17,500 nt of DNA. It comes from Chromera velia (Eukaryota; Sar; Chromeraceae). The DNA is taken from assembly GCA_018398765.1 (NCBI GenBank), contig JAHBMJ010000444.1:1-17500 (forward strand), given 5' to 3'. Numbering within the stretch: position 1 is the stretch's first letter; every line of letters starts with the position of its first letter. The notes under the pieces were generated by a model, which saw nothing but the letters and a program-made list of their open reading frames with translations, was not told the origin of the DNA and did no database searches. Made by a program: the position numbers and the translations under genes. This document shows positions 1-8,691 of the stretch, piece by piece.

Positions 1-30
1 TGTCTGTCTGTCTGTCTGTCTGTCTGTCTG
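1..30. repeat. (TGTC)n microsatellite at intron 3' end
   Basis: Seven and a half TGTC units run directly into the CTGCAG acceptor of the first visible RAD6 exon, so the repeat serves as the polypyrimidine tract of that intron. Confidence 0.9.
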
Positions 31-33
31 CAG

Positions 34-426
34 GGACGTTCAAACTTGAAGTTGTGTTCTCAGAGGACTACCCGAACAAGGCGCCCCATGTCAAGTTCAC
101 TTCACGAATGTTTCACCCTAACGGTGGGTTAGTTGGCTTCTTCTGCTGCTGCATTCTTTCTTCAATCTTTGCTCGTTCTTCTTCGCTCGGCTCCCTTTTC
201 TCACCTTCTGAATGTTTCTCTCTGCCTGTCCTGTTCGTGCGGAATGCGCGCAGTCCACGAAGAGATAGAAGCGGTTGATTCGTGGAGTTGCTCCGCAGTG
301 CGCGTTGAGGTGTCGCTGGGGGGGCGGTGCTGTGGATGGATGTGGGCGAACGCATATACATGTATGCCTCGTCTCTCTCTCTCTCTCTCGCGCGCGCGCG
401 TGCGTGTGTGTGTGTGTGCGCGCGCG

Positions 427-465
<39 letters not shown>

Positions 466-1099
466 CAATTTGCAATTGTGAGAATGGGGTCGGCAAACAA
501 AAAGGGGCTCACGCATCCAGAGGGGGGCGCTGTGCGTCGGATGCGAAAAAGGGAGCGAGTTGTTGGACAGAAATTGGAGAAGATACAGGTCGTTTTGTCG
601 CTTTGTGGCGGTCTCTTCCCGTCTGCCTCGCTGGCATTGCTGCCTACCTCTGTTGCGACTGTGAGGATGGAGGGCCAGCACGGCGTTGCCTTACTTTTTC
701 TCCTTTTCCCTTCCTGTGTCCTTTTTGGTGTGTGCGTGCGTGCGTGCAGTGTATGCAGACGGACAAATCTGCCTGGACATTCTTCAAAACCAATGGAGTC
801 CCATCTATGACATCTCAGCAATCCTCACCTCCATTCAAGTAAGCTCTCTTTCACTGACTCGAACTTGGAAGAATTGGGGAGCTTGAAACTCTGACAGAAG
901 GGGGGGAATACCGGTGTTCAAAAGTGTCCTTTCCGCTCGATTGCTTGTGGGTTGATGTTGTTCATGAACCTTATCTGAAATCAGGAGAAAGTTGGCGTCT
1001 TATTCTTTCTTGCTTGCCTGTACCTTGCTTGACTTGGGGGGTTGCGTGAACGTGCTTGCATGCATGCATGATTGTGCTTTTCCTGTCTATCTGTATACC

Positions 1100-1130
<31 letters not shown>

Positions 1131-1546
1131 CCCTGGTCCCCCGTCCCTATCCTTATCTCGGCCCGGCTCTGCAGTCTCTTCTGAGTGATCCGAACCCGAA
1201 CTCCCCCGCCAACCAAGAGGCTGCCCAACTGTTTGTCGAGAACAGAAGGGAGTACAACAGGAGAGTGCAGCTGTCTGTGGAGGAATCGTGGAGCGATGCG
1301 GAGGACGAGGACGAAGATGAGGATGAGGAGGAAGAGGAGGAAGAAGGAGAGGGAGGGAGCGCGGCAGCATCACAGAAGAAAGAGGGGGAGAATGCAGAGA
1401 AGGCGAGTAAAGACCTGAAGACGGACACAGGAGGCGATGTGGTCATGGACGCATCCTCTTCCTCCTCCTCTTCGTCCTCCTCAACAGGTGGAGGCCAAGC
1501 TCTCCCTCCTGCAGCCCCTCCCGACCCTGCAGCGATTCAATCTTGA
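34..1546 (+). CDS. RAD6: RAD6/UBC2-type ubiquitin-conjugating enzyme E2, 3' exons (5' partial)
   Basis: Exons 34-123, 750-838 and 1175-1546 (stop TGA 1544-1546); all introns are GT-AG and phases agree. The protein is the C-terminal two thirds of a class-defining E2 fold: GTFKL and EDYPNKAP, then FHPN at the HPN motif, then ICLDIL with the catalytic Cys at codon 770-772, then QNQWSP, LTSIQ and [16 protein letters not shown]. This order and wording match RAD6/UBE2A/B more closely than other E2 families. RAD6 attaches ubiquitin to histone H2B and to PCNA together with RING E3s such as Bre1 and Rad18 (family knowledge). After the UBC fold ends near EESW, the protein continues about 85 residues: an Asp/Glu run (about 1299-1350), a Lys/Glu/Asp segment, a ten-Ser run (about 1455-1484) and a Pro/Ala end. 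Yeast RAD6 also has an acidic tail; the Ser/Pro extension is extra. The N-terminal exons lie upstream of base 1. Confidence 0.93.
369..463. repeat. Compound CT / CG / TG dinucleotide repeat in RAD6 intron
   Basis: Inside the 124-749 intron, a CT run passes into a CG run, then a TG run, another CG run and a long TG run. The alternating purine-pyrimidine CG/TG part is the classic sequence class able to adopt Z-DNA. Long open frames across it are artefacts of the repeat. Confidence 0.92.
1101..1131. repeat. (GTCT)n microsatellite in RAD6 intron
   Basis: About seven GTCT units in the 839-1174 intron, some 45 bases before its CTGCAG acceptor. It is the same unit as at the left window edge. Confidence 0.9.
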
Positions 1547-1834
1547 TCAATCGACTGATGGATCGATGGATGGGCCCTCGTTTTGTTTTGTTTTGGTCGC
1601 TACTGCTCAGTGATTTGAGACTCATGTGACTGTGATTGACGCACGCAGGACCGAGCTCCTCTATCGAAGCACGATCAGGGAAGCACAACAAGAATGTGGT
1701 TCGAAGGGCCTGCAGGGGACATGCCGCCTCGATCCCGCTTCGATCATGGCCGGCTCTAAATTCTGATTGCTTATTGGGGCATGGTGCGCGGGAGATGAAT
1801 GAACGGCGATCAAGTGAAGTTCAATGGTTGAATT

Positions 1835-1840
1835 AATAAA
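1835..1840 (+). terminator. Possible polyadenylation signal of RAD6 gene
   Basis: AATAAA, 288 bases after the RAD6 stop, is the first such hexamer downstream. Protist poly(A) signals are often not AATAAA, so this is only a candidate. Confidence 0.3.
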
Positions 1841-2327
1841 GGTGGTAGTACCGAAGGCTGATCGACCCTGATGCGTATGCTCTCAATTTTGTTTGCCTTG
1901 TGCATCGACCCAATCGCATCTAAAAGTCCTAGTGTAAGTCTGGCGCTCGGATTTGTTTTGATTTGTCAGCTTTCAGCGAGGCTCTGCAGTGAAAGGACTT
2001 GCATCAGTTGCGCCCTCTAGACTTCGTCTGGATGCTTTTCAATGCACAACTTCACTGTAAAACAATCCTGCCAACAATGAAAATCAATGATTGGACACAT
2101 CATTCAAGTTCTTATTCATTTGATTATAACATGGCTAGTAACATGAGTCTACCCGTATAATTTATACACAAAAATATATAAGCTAACTTGAAGATACAAA
2201 CATAATTTTTTAAGTCTAAAGATGTAGTCATATGAATCCTATGATGTGATTTTACTTACACTTCACTAGTTCTGTTAATCCGAGTCTATATAAGTTAATT
2301 CGCTCTTGAATTTGGAAATTAACTTCT
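1841..2327. other. Non-coding spacer, AT-rich towards its end
   Basis: No open frame of note and no recognised motif. Composition shifts to AT-rich from about 2100, which marks entry into the repeat-rich block. Confidence 0.6.
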
Positions 2328-2361
2328 TCATCATCATCATCATCATCATTATTATTATTAA
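2328..2361. repeat. (TCA)n-(TTA)n trinucleotide repeat
   Basis: Seven TCA units followed by five TTA-type units, just upstream of the retroelement remnant. The Ile or Asp runs seen in open frames here are only the repeat translated. Confidence 0.9.
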
Positions 2362-2383
2362 TCGGTCTATAGGCCATCATACA

Positions 2384-2970
2384 ATGCATGAGAGGGGGGC
2401 CTATGCTCCACAAAGGCTGGCAATTCTCAACACCAGGGTGATAAACCCACACGCCGCCTCGAGGGAGAAGGTGACCTGGACTCAAGCCCTCAAAGCAGTA
2501 GCAGAAGAAAAGAAGAGGAAACATGGGCAGGCAAGCGCGGACAGAGGGTGCGACTTCACTCCACTCGTGAGTGCGGTCGACGGGACGATGGAGGGGGAGG
2601 TAAAGATGTTCTTGAAGAGGGTGGCAGAGCGATTGAGTGAGAAATGGGGGCAACATGTGAGCAAGACATACGGCCGAATCCGAGCCCGACTGCAGATTGC
2701 CCACCTGAAAGCGGCAAGCGCGTGTATTCGGGGGACCAGAGGAGTGCAAGGGGAGGGCTGGGAGGAAGGAGGAGTAGGCAGTGCACTGGTTATGACTGAG
2801 GGGTAGGAAGTACTTAGCAAAGGCCGAAGAAGGCATTCAGATGGAGGAGCGTCAAGTATGAGGTTGTATGAGAGAGAGAGCCAGTAGCGAGGGCAGTAAC
2901 CAGGACAGAAGGAAGAGATGAAAGACGTATAGGCCAGACGCTAGGAATAAACTTTAAGTCAATGCCCCCC
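2384..2970 (+). pseudogene. Retroelement remnant: C-terminal end of a reverse-transcriptase polyprotein plus 3' tail
   Basis: An open stretch at 2384-2806 encodes about 140 residues. The order [28 protein letters not shown], then [21 protein letters not shown] resembles the segment that follows the polymerase domain in many protist and invertebrate reverse-transcriptase ORFs (FxPxVxxxDGxxGxEA...LLAEKWG...RxxxAxxRAxxxCLRGSR); this match is from memory. No catalytic YxDD box is present, so this is a 5'-truncated piece, not an active enzyme. The frame ends in TAG at 2804-2806. About 160 bases of 3' tail follow; positions 2928-2968 recur inverted at 5460-5503, which indicates that the element's 3' end lies near 2968. 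No clean poly(A) or target duplication is visible for this copy. Confidence 0.65.
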
Positions 2971-3962
2971 CAGGACAATGCTGTATTACCCCTTTGCCAT
3001 CATCATCATGCGCCATTGCGCCATCGTCGTCTGCCTAGACTAGTGGCCCAGCCTTCGAGGCTTCCAACATTCGGCAAGAGACAAGCTCGGCAGCCCTCTC
3101 CCAAAGCCTAAGGAGAAAGCACACGTAAAAATATGAGAAATAACCCTCAGTAGCTCAAAAGGGGCCTGTCCTAAACTATGAGAAAAGGTCGGCTTTAAAC
3201 GCTGGTCTGTAAGATTAAGATTAGGATTACAATTTATGTTCTGGGTTGCCCCGCGGTCCACTGCCGGGCCTTGACTTGCACCGTCGATTAAAAGATGGCC
3301 GGGGGGACTCCCGGGGGAGCCAAACTGCCCACCTTCTTCTATCCCATCTCTCTCTTTTTCTCTTTTTCTTTCTTTATTCTCTTTGAGTCTTTATTTTTCC
3401 CGAACTGGTGTTCGTATACTGCGAAATTCAAGCCATCATAGCCGTCCTGAAGTGTTTTATAGCATGTAAATACGTGTGACTTGCCATTCCGACCCAGCTG
3501 GAAACCCCCCATCGAGTCATGTCCCCAGATTTTCGCCGTCTCCTCCGATTTTCTTCTTCTACACAACCTTGCCTTCTCAAAAACTGGATGCGGCCATGAG
3601 CGCGGCTTGTCTGGTCGACATTGAAGGAAGGGGGAAACCTGGAAGGCTGGTATCTACCCCCAGGCGTGCGAAGTCACGGGCACCGCCGTGTTTGCCATGG
3701 TTCGGGATCTGTATAGAATGGAGAGCCCAGCTGGCAGGCGTCTCCTCAGTCGGTTGAAGCTCTGAGGTCGTTGTAGATGTTTTGCTTCCTCTGCTTGCTC
3801 TGTGGCTGTCCTTTTGGAGCACCGCTGCTTGTTCTGGAGTGAAGAGACACCTGGCGACTCCGGGTTCCTCAACTGCGTCAAGAGAATGGGGGAACATTGT
3901 TAAGAAGTTCGCAAAGCCGTCTCCAACTGTTGCAGAAGAAGCTCACTATATTAGGAGCTGCT
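2971..3962. other. Spacer without a supported gene
   Basis: Moderate GC, a pyrimidine-rich patch at about 3340-3400, and short minus-strand open frames (3577-3897, 3339-3566) that I cannot match to any family. No splice pattern joins them convincingly. Confidence 0.45.
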
Positions 3963-4456
3963 CTATAAAATTTCCTGTTAAAATCCCTGTTGTTTTACCT
4001 GTTACAGGTATTTTTACTGATATTTTTTGGATTTTCACTGGTATTTTTCAAAAATTCCTGTTGGTCCTAACTTATAAAGTATAAGGAGTTAGAAGCTCAA
4101 ATTTTGTATGCTAAGAGCTCTAAGCATGCTTATGTATGCCCAAGAATCAAAACAAGTTAATTCTATTTATATTTTATGTGATACAAAAAATACCTCTTGA
4201 CTGGGAAAATACAAAAAAGTACTACTGGGAAAAAATCAATAAGGATTTTTTTTCCCAATGGTACTTTTTAAAATTTTTTTAGTCAACAGATATTTTTTGT
4301 ATTGCATAAAATATAAGTAGAATTAACTTATTTTAAGTTATAGGCATATGTAAGCACGCTTAGAGCTCTTAGCATACAAAATATGAGCTTTCAACTCCTT
4401 GTACTTAATTCATAAGTTAGGATCAACAGGGATTTTTAAAAAATTCCAGTGAAAAA
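3963..4456. repeat. AT-rich foldback (palindromic) repeat, copy 1
   Basis: Positions 4032-4240 are almost the reverse complement of 4245-4455: for example CTAAGAGCTCTAAGC at about 4110 pairs with its complement at about 4357, and ACAAGTTAATTCTA at about 4153 with its complement near 4318. The centre lies near 4240, within GGAAAAAATC / GGATTTTTTTTCC. The left arm continues outward to CTATAAAATTT at 3963, while the right arm stops at 4456, so the right side lost about 70 bases. There is no transposase frame. It behaves like a non-autonomous foldback or MITE-type element; the family is not recognised. Confidence 0.8.
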
Positions 4457-4881
4457 GCGAAAAGGTTTGGGGGATCTGCCTGCCCGCAGCCACCAACTTG
4501 TCTGACCTTCTCTCAATCTCTCAACCTGCTAGTCTTCATACACAAGGAGAGATCGGCCAGGACTCTAGTCTACAACTGACTGCTTATATCAGGAGACGCA
4601 CAGTCTATGCCACATAGTCCTACAAGAGTCTACAGAAAGAGAATGTGCTCTGGGTCTAGTTGTAGTGAGACTCCCAAATCCTAGCTCAAATCCTTCTCGT
4701 CTGTACTGTTCGCCTTCAATCAATCAATCATGAGATCATGAGAATGCATACATGCATGCATCACTGTAACTGCCATGCACGTCGTACGCGTTTGTATGCA
4801 TACAACCTTCATGAGGGTGGCGGATGCTATGAGCAGCCCGCGCTGACACCGTGTGGCGGCGCTAACCCGCTCGCAGAAAAT
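4457..4881. other. Spacer without a gene
   Basis: No coding signal. Small palindromic patches of ATGCAT/TGCATAC type occur at about 4745-4803 and a run of CAAT units at about 4716-4730. Confidence 0.55.
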
Positions 4882-4948
4882 CTAAAAAATTCCTGTAGAT
4901 TTTCCCTGTGATAGATATTTTTTTTTTACCAGTACTGGGACTTTTTTT

Positions 4949-5230
4949 AAAAAAAAAACATTTTTTTTACATGCATAGTCTTTGTCATCTAAACATTTTG
5001 TCTAGTCTTTAGTCACTTAATGTTCATTCCCAGTCACCATCGTCATAAGGGGCCTAAATTGCTGCGACCCCCCCAGCAGTGCTGAATGAAGCTTCCTTCT
5101 TTTGAGCTCTTGGCTTTCTCTCTCCCCTCATGTAGTACACTGACGCTCTGATAACTGCAAGTTGCATCCGAGCTTTAATAGCTCCTACCACCCTTGATCT
5201 TGTTATGTTCGTTCTCTCCGAAATTCTATA
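4949..5230 (-). mobile_element. 5'-truncated retroelement insertion with 15-bp target-site duplication
   Basis: TACTGGGACTTTTTT occurs at 4933-4947 and again at 5231-5245, flanking about 282 bases. Read on the minus strand, the insert starts in protein-coding sequence (5230 to 5054), has a stop, then about 85 bases of tail ending GACTATGCATG-T-A8 near 4963-4980. Truncation at the 5' end, an A-rich 3' end and a direct target duplication are the hallmarks of target-primed reverse transcription as used by LINE-type elements. The A/T runs next to the 3' end (4949-4968) blur the exact boundary. Confidence 0.7.
5054..5230 (-). pseudogene. C-terminal fragment of reverse-transcriptase-type ORF
   Basis: About 58 residues, with ITRSRVVGAIKARMQLAVIR followed by ASVYYMRGER, and ending GGVAAI-stop. 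It aligns by eye with the last part of the 2384-2806 remnant ([22 protein letters not shown]), but the DNA is clearly different, so this is another family of the same retroelement class. It lies inside the insertion bounded by the 15-bp duplication. Confidence 0.6.
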
Positions 5231-5455
5231 TACTGGGACTTTTTTCTTTTCACAGTTAACAGGTATTTTTTGTATCATATAAAATATAAATAGAATTAAT
5301 GTGTTTTAAGCCATAGGCGCATGCAAGCACACTTAGAGCTCTTAGTATGCAAAATTTAAGCTTCTAACTCCTTATACTTCATAAGTTAGGACCAACAGAA
5401 ATTTTTAAAAAATACCAGTGAAAATCTAAAAAATACCAGTAAAAATACCTGTAAC

Positions 5456-5503
5456 TTTTTAGGGGCATTGACTTAAAGTTTGTTCGTAGCATCTGGCCTA
5501 TAT
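5456..5503 (-). mobile_element. 48-bp retroelement tail insertion with 7-bp target duplication
   Basis: CTGTAAC at 5449-5455 and at 5504-5510 flank 48 bases. Read on the minus strand the insert is ATATAGGCCAGATGC... ...TTTAAGTCAATGCCCC followed by TAAAAA, closely matching 2928-2968 on the plus strand. The same place in foldback copy 1 (about 4000-4020) has no insert, so the empty site is visible in this window. Confidence 0.75.
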
Positions 5504-5547
5504 CTGTAACAGTAAAACAACAAGGATTTCAACAGAAAATTTTATAG

Positions 5548-7123
5548 GGTGGAAGCTAGGCTGGAAGCCTTCTGCAGCTATGTGGGGCTGCCTGCTTGTT
5601 TGTCAGAGGAAACTTTTGAGTTAAAAGTTAGTAGGTATACAAGAACGACTAAGTACGACTAAGCCTGTATAACTCAAAACAGACACAAACACGTACTGTC
5701 AAACAGATCAACTTATATATGTTTTTTCTATTATCATTTTCATTAATCAGAATTTAATCCATTTTAAAAAATGTTTCAGCTAAGTTTTTAAAAAAAAAAT
5801 TTAAAAAGCTTTCAATTAATATATGGCGTATTAATGTATGATCAAAACCTAATCATATATGTAAAGTGTCATAAACTGACATTTAAAGGAAAAAAAAAAG
5901 TTTAGACGGTAAATTAGACTATTTAGTTCATTAGACTCGGATAGCTAGGCTGAGCTAGGCTTAAGTGCTGCTCAACTGGTAACTTAATCTAGAACTTAAA
6001 TTTGAATATATGAGTGAAGGTAATCGAACGCCAGGCTGTTTTGACATAGATCGTTTGTCATGTTAGTATACATTGCGGCTGTCATTGCCATGGTGGGCAT
6101 TGGTGGCAAGTTACACCTTGTAGAGTTACACTGACAACAAGACATGAAGAAACAGATTTCCTTTAAAATCGGGCTTTTCTACAGAGACCTAGACAGAGAC
6201 TCGATACTAAACAACACTGTGCATATCTGGGTGCACGCATGCAGTGGGAACACCGCACTGGACCGACGGTCTGCTCTAAACCATCAGGACTGTCTGACGC
6301 ATATTGAACGCACCAGGACGCATGACGTTAGGCATGACGCTGCGCGCTTGAAGTCATGTCATGATGCAAGATTGTGACCGACCAATTTGCTTTTGCTGTC
6401 ACACAGTCTGTGACCACGACAAGTCACTCAGAACTCCGTGTACACGCACTCACAGGTCCGGCCTTCCTGTCCATTCCACAGTCTGACAGCGGATGCAAAA
6501 TTTGGTGAAAGAGCAAAGCAGACTGTTCGTACAAGGAAGCAAAAACCGAGGAGGCAGACATCAGAACCAGCGCAGAGGATGCAAGCCAGGCCAGGCAGAA
6601 GAGAAGCATCATGCACCCGCCATCCAGCAAGAGGAACCCCGTCACTCCCTCTACTGGCTCTTCTGAGATCTGCAGACGGTCTCACAGACGCGCTTCAAGT
6701 GGAAGACGTCCACCAAGCCTTTTTGAAAAAAGACGAAACTGAGTGATACAATAGAGGGAGACACCAAGCAACGAATCAGCGCCAGCAAGGGACAGCGAGG
6801 AACTGAGACCAAAAAGGGGAAGTGGAGCTACCAGTGAGGGGAAACAAAAAGGCACACGAGGAAGGAAGAGACGAGACAGGAAATATGAACCAACAGCTTG
6901 AATGAAAAGTGGAAAAACATGCAAGCAGAATTAATGCAATGCTAGTCACAGGATTAGTTAGCGACAGACACATCACGTCAGGACACGAAACTTTTCTCCA
7001 TGACCGTCAACCTGCTTTATCAATATCTTTCTCCTTTCTTTCCTTGAAGATCTTCTGTTCCTCGCTCCCTTTCTTCATTCCGTCTTTCCTTCCTTCCATC
7101 CTTTCATTTTTGCATTCTTTCGT
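5548..7123. other. Long spacer without a supported gene
   Basis: AT-rich up to about 6050, then mixed composition. Open frames at 6144-6377 and 6438-6746 show no family resemblance, no hydrophobic pattern and no plausible splice structure. A short repeated GCATGACG unit occurs at about 6319-6339. Confidence 0.5.
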
Positions 7124-7182
<59 letters not shown>

Positions 7183-7199
7183 GTCTATCTGTTTGTCTG

Positions 7200-7231
<32 letters not shown>

Positions 7232-7257
7232 TCCTTCCTTCCTTCCTTCCTTCCTTT
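7124..7257. repeat. Compound TTTC / TGTC / TTTC / TTCC tetranucleotide repeat
   Basis: Pure tetranucleotide blocks follow one another: TTTC (about 7124-7153), TGTC with TATC variants (about 7153-7200), TTTC (about 7201-7231), TTCC (about 7231-7255). All keep C at every fourth base, so they look like stepwise variants of one array. The long plus-strand frame through it is an artefact. Confidence 0.92.
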
Positions 7258-7565
7258 TTTTCGTTCTATTCCTTGTCTTTATGTGTCCCTTCTTTCTTCC
7301 TTACTCCGTTCGCTATTGTGTTCTGAAAATTTTGCCTTTTGTGCTTCCAGCGTATCGACCGACCTCTTCTTTCTTTCCTCGGACCCCCTCTCAAGTTTTT
7401 TGTGCTATCTCCAGACTGCTTCTTATTTTTTTCCAACTTCGGCTACGTCCAGCCTTGTTCGCCTTTCTTTTTCTGCATTTTCCTCTCGCTCCCTATTCCA
7501 TCCGGCAATCGAAAGAGGGAGCAGCAACAGGAAAGAGAGCTGAAGTCAAAAAGCAACACTCACTG

Positions 7566-7664
7566 CAGCAGAAGCAGCAGCAGCAGCAGAAGAAGAAGAA
7601 GAAGAAGAAGAAGAAAAGAAGAAGAAGAAGAAGAAGAAGGTGATTCATTCATTCATTCATTCCC
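7566..7664. repeat. (CAG)n-(AAG)n-(ATTC)n repeat cluster
   Basis: CAG/GAAG units at 7566-7589, AAG units to about 7640 with one interruption, then five ATTC units at 7643-7664. There is no evidence that it is translated. Confidence 0.92.
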
Positions 7665-8158
7665 GTCCCCCCCGTCCACCCTGCGGCGTTACAGAATTTT
7701 CTTCTAAGCTTCTGCAAACCCGGGTCGGCCTGTTGGGGCTCCTTCCTGCAATCGCAATTAAGCAGAGGAAATGAATGTGACAGACACTTAGTTTGCGGGT
7801 CGATCGATCGATGAGTGTGGACGTTCGTTCTTCTTGAAGGAGTGGAGGAGTCGAAGAATGCGAAGGGCGGAGTCCGACGCGGAGAGCAGAGGAGCAAGAG
7901 GAGGGAGACTACACGTGCACCGCAAGATTCCGACAACAGGGGGGTTTAGAGGGGTGACAGAGAAGAAATTGAACTGCGATCTAAACAAAGCGTCAGGTCA
8001 TTAAATGGAGATAGGGAGACGCACGCGGAGGAATATCTGTCAGTTCCACTTTCCGTTCACAAAAAGCTCCCTGTCTGTCTGCCACGACTCCCCCTGTCTG
8101 CACATTCTCACACGTGTACGTCCATACATCTAGCTGTACGTGTACGTGTGCATGCCGA
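7665..8158. other. Intergenic region downstream of the minus-strand gene
   Basis: No coding signal. This is the likely 3' flank of the Cys-rich gene; I see no clear poly(A) signal on the minus strand. Tandem CGAT units occur at 7801-7812. Confidence 0.5.
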
Positions 8159-8652
8159 TCAACTTAATTGCTGGTCCCTCCACCCGTGTGACTCTTGCCG
8201 GGGGCGTACAACCAGCTTGATTTCCACCATGGGAAGAAAAGCACAGAAATTGCTCTCGAAGAACCCACGCTTGTTTCCAAAGAAAGAAGAAAGGAAACAA
8301 AAGAGGGGGGGGGGAAGAACCTCAAACAAACAAATCCTGACCGAACGATCAGATCCTCCAACATAGTGACGCGTGCCAGTCTGCCCTCCACCTTCTTCGA
8401 CTTCGTCTGCTCCCCCCCCTTCAACCGCTTCCGCTTCTTCCCCCTGCCCTTCCTCCTGTTCACTTCCCCCTCTCCCATCTCCCCTGCCAAGGAAACTGCC
8501 ACTGGTTCTTGAGGCGGTGCCTTCTTCGATAAGGAGAGTGCCAGTGGTTGTTGCGGCGGTGCCTTCTTCGATCTGATCCTCCTCTTGTCGTCGGTCAATC
8601 AGGGGGGTCACTCGAACCTGCATGACTCACTCACTCAGCCAGCACACACATG

Positions 8653-8691
<39 letters not shown>

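Larger units (their letters stand above)
4882..5547. repeat. AT-rich foldback repeat, copy 2, broken by two insertions
   Basis: The right arm (5231-5455 plus 5504-5547) matches the right arm of copy 1 and extends further, ending in AATTTTATAG, the complement of the CTATAAAATT start of copy 1. The left arm (4882-4948) is short: it matches only the outer part of the copy 1 left arm and then jumps to the centre (CCAGTACTGGG), suggesting an internal deletion. Two insertions, 4949-5230 and 5456-5503, interrupt it. Removing both gives one continuous, truncated foldback unit. Confidence 0.72.

Noticed and set aside
113-842. Several long open frames on both strands across the RAD6 intron
   Set aside because: They consist mainly of CT/GT/CG repeats read in different frames (runs of VCV, THT, SLS) and lie between two exons with good splice sites.
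3339-3897. Minus-strand frames 3577-3897 and 3339-3566 as a possible two-exon gene
   Set aside because: Some segments look protein-like (GGFQLGRNGKSHVFTCYK), but no family is recognised, the second frame ends in a simple Lys/Glu run, and no convincing splice join or start was found. Transcript data could reverse this.
4716-4803. CAAT units and ATGCAT palindromes as a possible regulatory or RNA gene
   Set aside because: Short and of common type; no cloverleaf, conserved box or neighbouring gene to support it.
6909-7643. 244-residue plus-strand frame rich in Phe/Leu/Ser
   Set aside because: Hydrophobicity comes from TTTC/TGTC/TTCC repeats, and the end from AAG repeats; it is not a membrane protein.
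8164-8598. Minus-strand frame with KKAPPQ repeats and basic nuclear-signal-like stretch
   Set aside because: It overlaps exon 4 in another frame. Only the Glu/Gly frame continues the exon 3 phase from a TGCAG acceptor. The choice is moderately, not fully, secure.
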